From assembly GCF_013085345.1 (NCBI RefSeq), contig NZ_JABFAJ010000021.1, positions 62,001 through 126,000 on the forward strand: DNA of 64,000 bases, written 5' to 3'. A program made the translations under genes and the position numbers. Under the pieces are notes generated by a model. The model did not search any database. It was not told the origin of the DNA and saw nothing but the letters and a program-made list of their open reading frames with translations. The stretch is from Isoptericola sediminis (GTDB taxonomy: Bacteria; Actinomycetota; Actinomycetes; Actinomycetales; Cellulomonadaceae). Positions 63,828-64,000 of the stretch are shown here, one piece after another (the stretch's first letter is position 1; each line of letters begins with the position of its first letter).

Positions 63828-64000
63828 GCACCCCCACCGCCGACGACGCGCGCCTCTCCGCGGGCGGCGTGAGCAAGTCGCAGCGCGCGTACACCTACCT
63901 GCGCGACCGGATCGAGGACGGGACGCTCGGACCCGGCTTCCGGCTGGTGCTCTCCCAGATCGCCGGTGAGCTCGACGTCTCCGTCGTCCCCGTCCGCGAG
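63824..64000 (+). CDS. GntR-family transcriptional regulator (cut by window edge)
   Basis: The first 59 residues of a GntR-type regulator: after a disordered start, AYTYLRDRIEDGTLGPGFRL and LSQIAGELDVSVVPVRE match the winged-helix domain (positions 20-59), with the conserved serine-rich recognition helix start. The ligand domain, probably FCD, lies beyond the edge. GTG 63824 overlaps the previous stop (GTGA), so it is co-translated with the fusion enzyme and likely regulates this catabolic cluster. Confidence 0.85.
   Translation, partial: MSTPTADDARLSAGGVSKSQRAYTYLRDRIEDGTLGPGFRLVLSQIAGELDVSVVPVRE

Overview
The window is very GC-rich chromosomal DNA from an actinobacterium. The gene order and families point to the Micrococcales, perhaps near Cellulomonadaceae/Promicromonosporaceae (an inference from synteny, not a search). 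Supporting marks are the mraZ-rsmH-ftsL-ftsI start of a division cluster, DUF3040 and DUF3046 genes, the lexA-LysM-nrdR block, the miaB/miaA-dapF-hflX block, DUF3046-recA-recX, gluABCD, lhr-nei, pgsA-cinA-clgR-ftsK, and rnj-dapA. Nearly all is conserved core chromosome. No rRNA, tRNA, CRISPR array, insertion sequence or prophage was seen, and no gene-free gap exceeds about 270 bases.

Layout. 1-3972 (-): mraZ, rsmH, ftsL, ftsI (division and wall synthesis, leaving the window on the left). 4243-8896 (+): a MoxR ATPase, DUF58 and transglutaminase operon, divergent from mraZ. 9023-13591: DUF3040 protein, an SOS-controlled HEPN-dinB operon, a spermidine-synthase-like protein, a cold-shock protein and a PAC2 protein. 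13687-16621 (-): a signalling cassette of receiver-PP2C phosphatase, histidine kinase and stand-alone receiver. 16765-20308 (+): helD and serA. 20318-22204: nrdR, a LysM membrane protein and lexA, with two SOS boxes between the last two. 22238-31679: ldh, dinG, hflX, a small methyltransferase, a kinase-like protein, dapF, miaA and two small genes. 31715-38053: a tandem pair of YbjN genes, miaB and the gluABCD-type amino-acid importer. 38162-40362 (-): DUF3046, recA and recX under an SOS box. 40418-45903 (+): lhr and nei. 45887-51664: a broken clgR, cinA, pgsA, a CapA-like protein (+) and ftsK. 51747-56899: DUF4328 protein, RNase J, dapA, azlCD and a GNAT gene. 57096-64000: an accessory catabolic island with a ThDP enzyme, a MobA-like FAD monooxygenase, an MHS-type transporter, an FAH-RraA fusion enzyme and a GntR regulator cut by the right edge.

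How the genes work together. DNA-damage response is the main theme: LexA, RecA, Pol IV and the LysM protein sit near matches to the actinobacterial SOS palindrome, with RecX, a DinG-like helicase, Nei and Lhr nearby. The right end looks like peripheral aromatic-acid catabolism, with uptake, ring hydroxylation and cleavage of oxo-acid intermediates; a 14-bp palindrome covers both divergent promoters there.

The strongest oddity is a perfect 32-bp tandem duplication that frameshifts the clgR-like regulator; removing one copy restores exactly a 109-residue protein. A second recurring signal is a TANNNT hexamer 6-7 nt before many start codons, as expected of leaderless transcripts. I did not find convincing evidence for a wholly new defence or mobile system.
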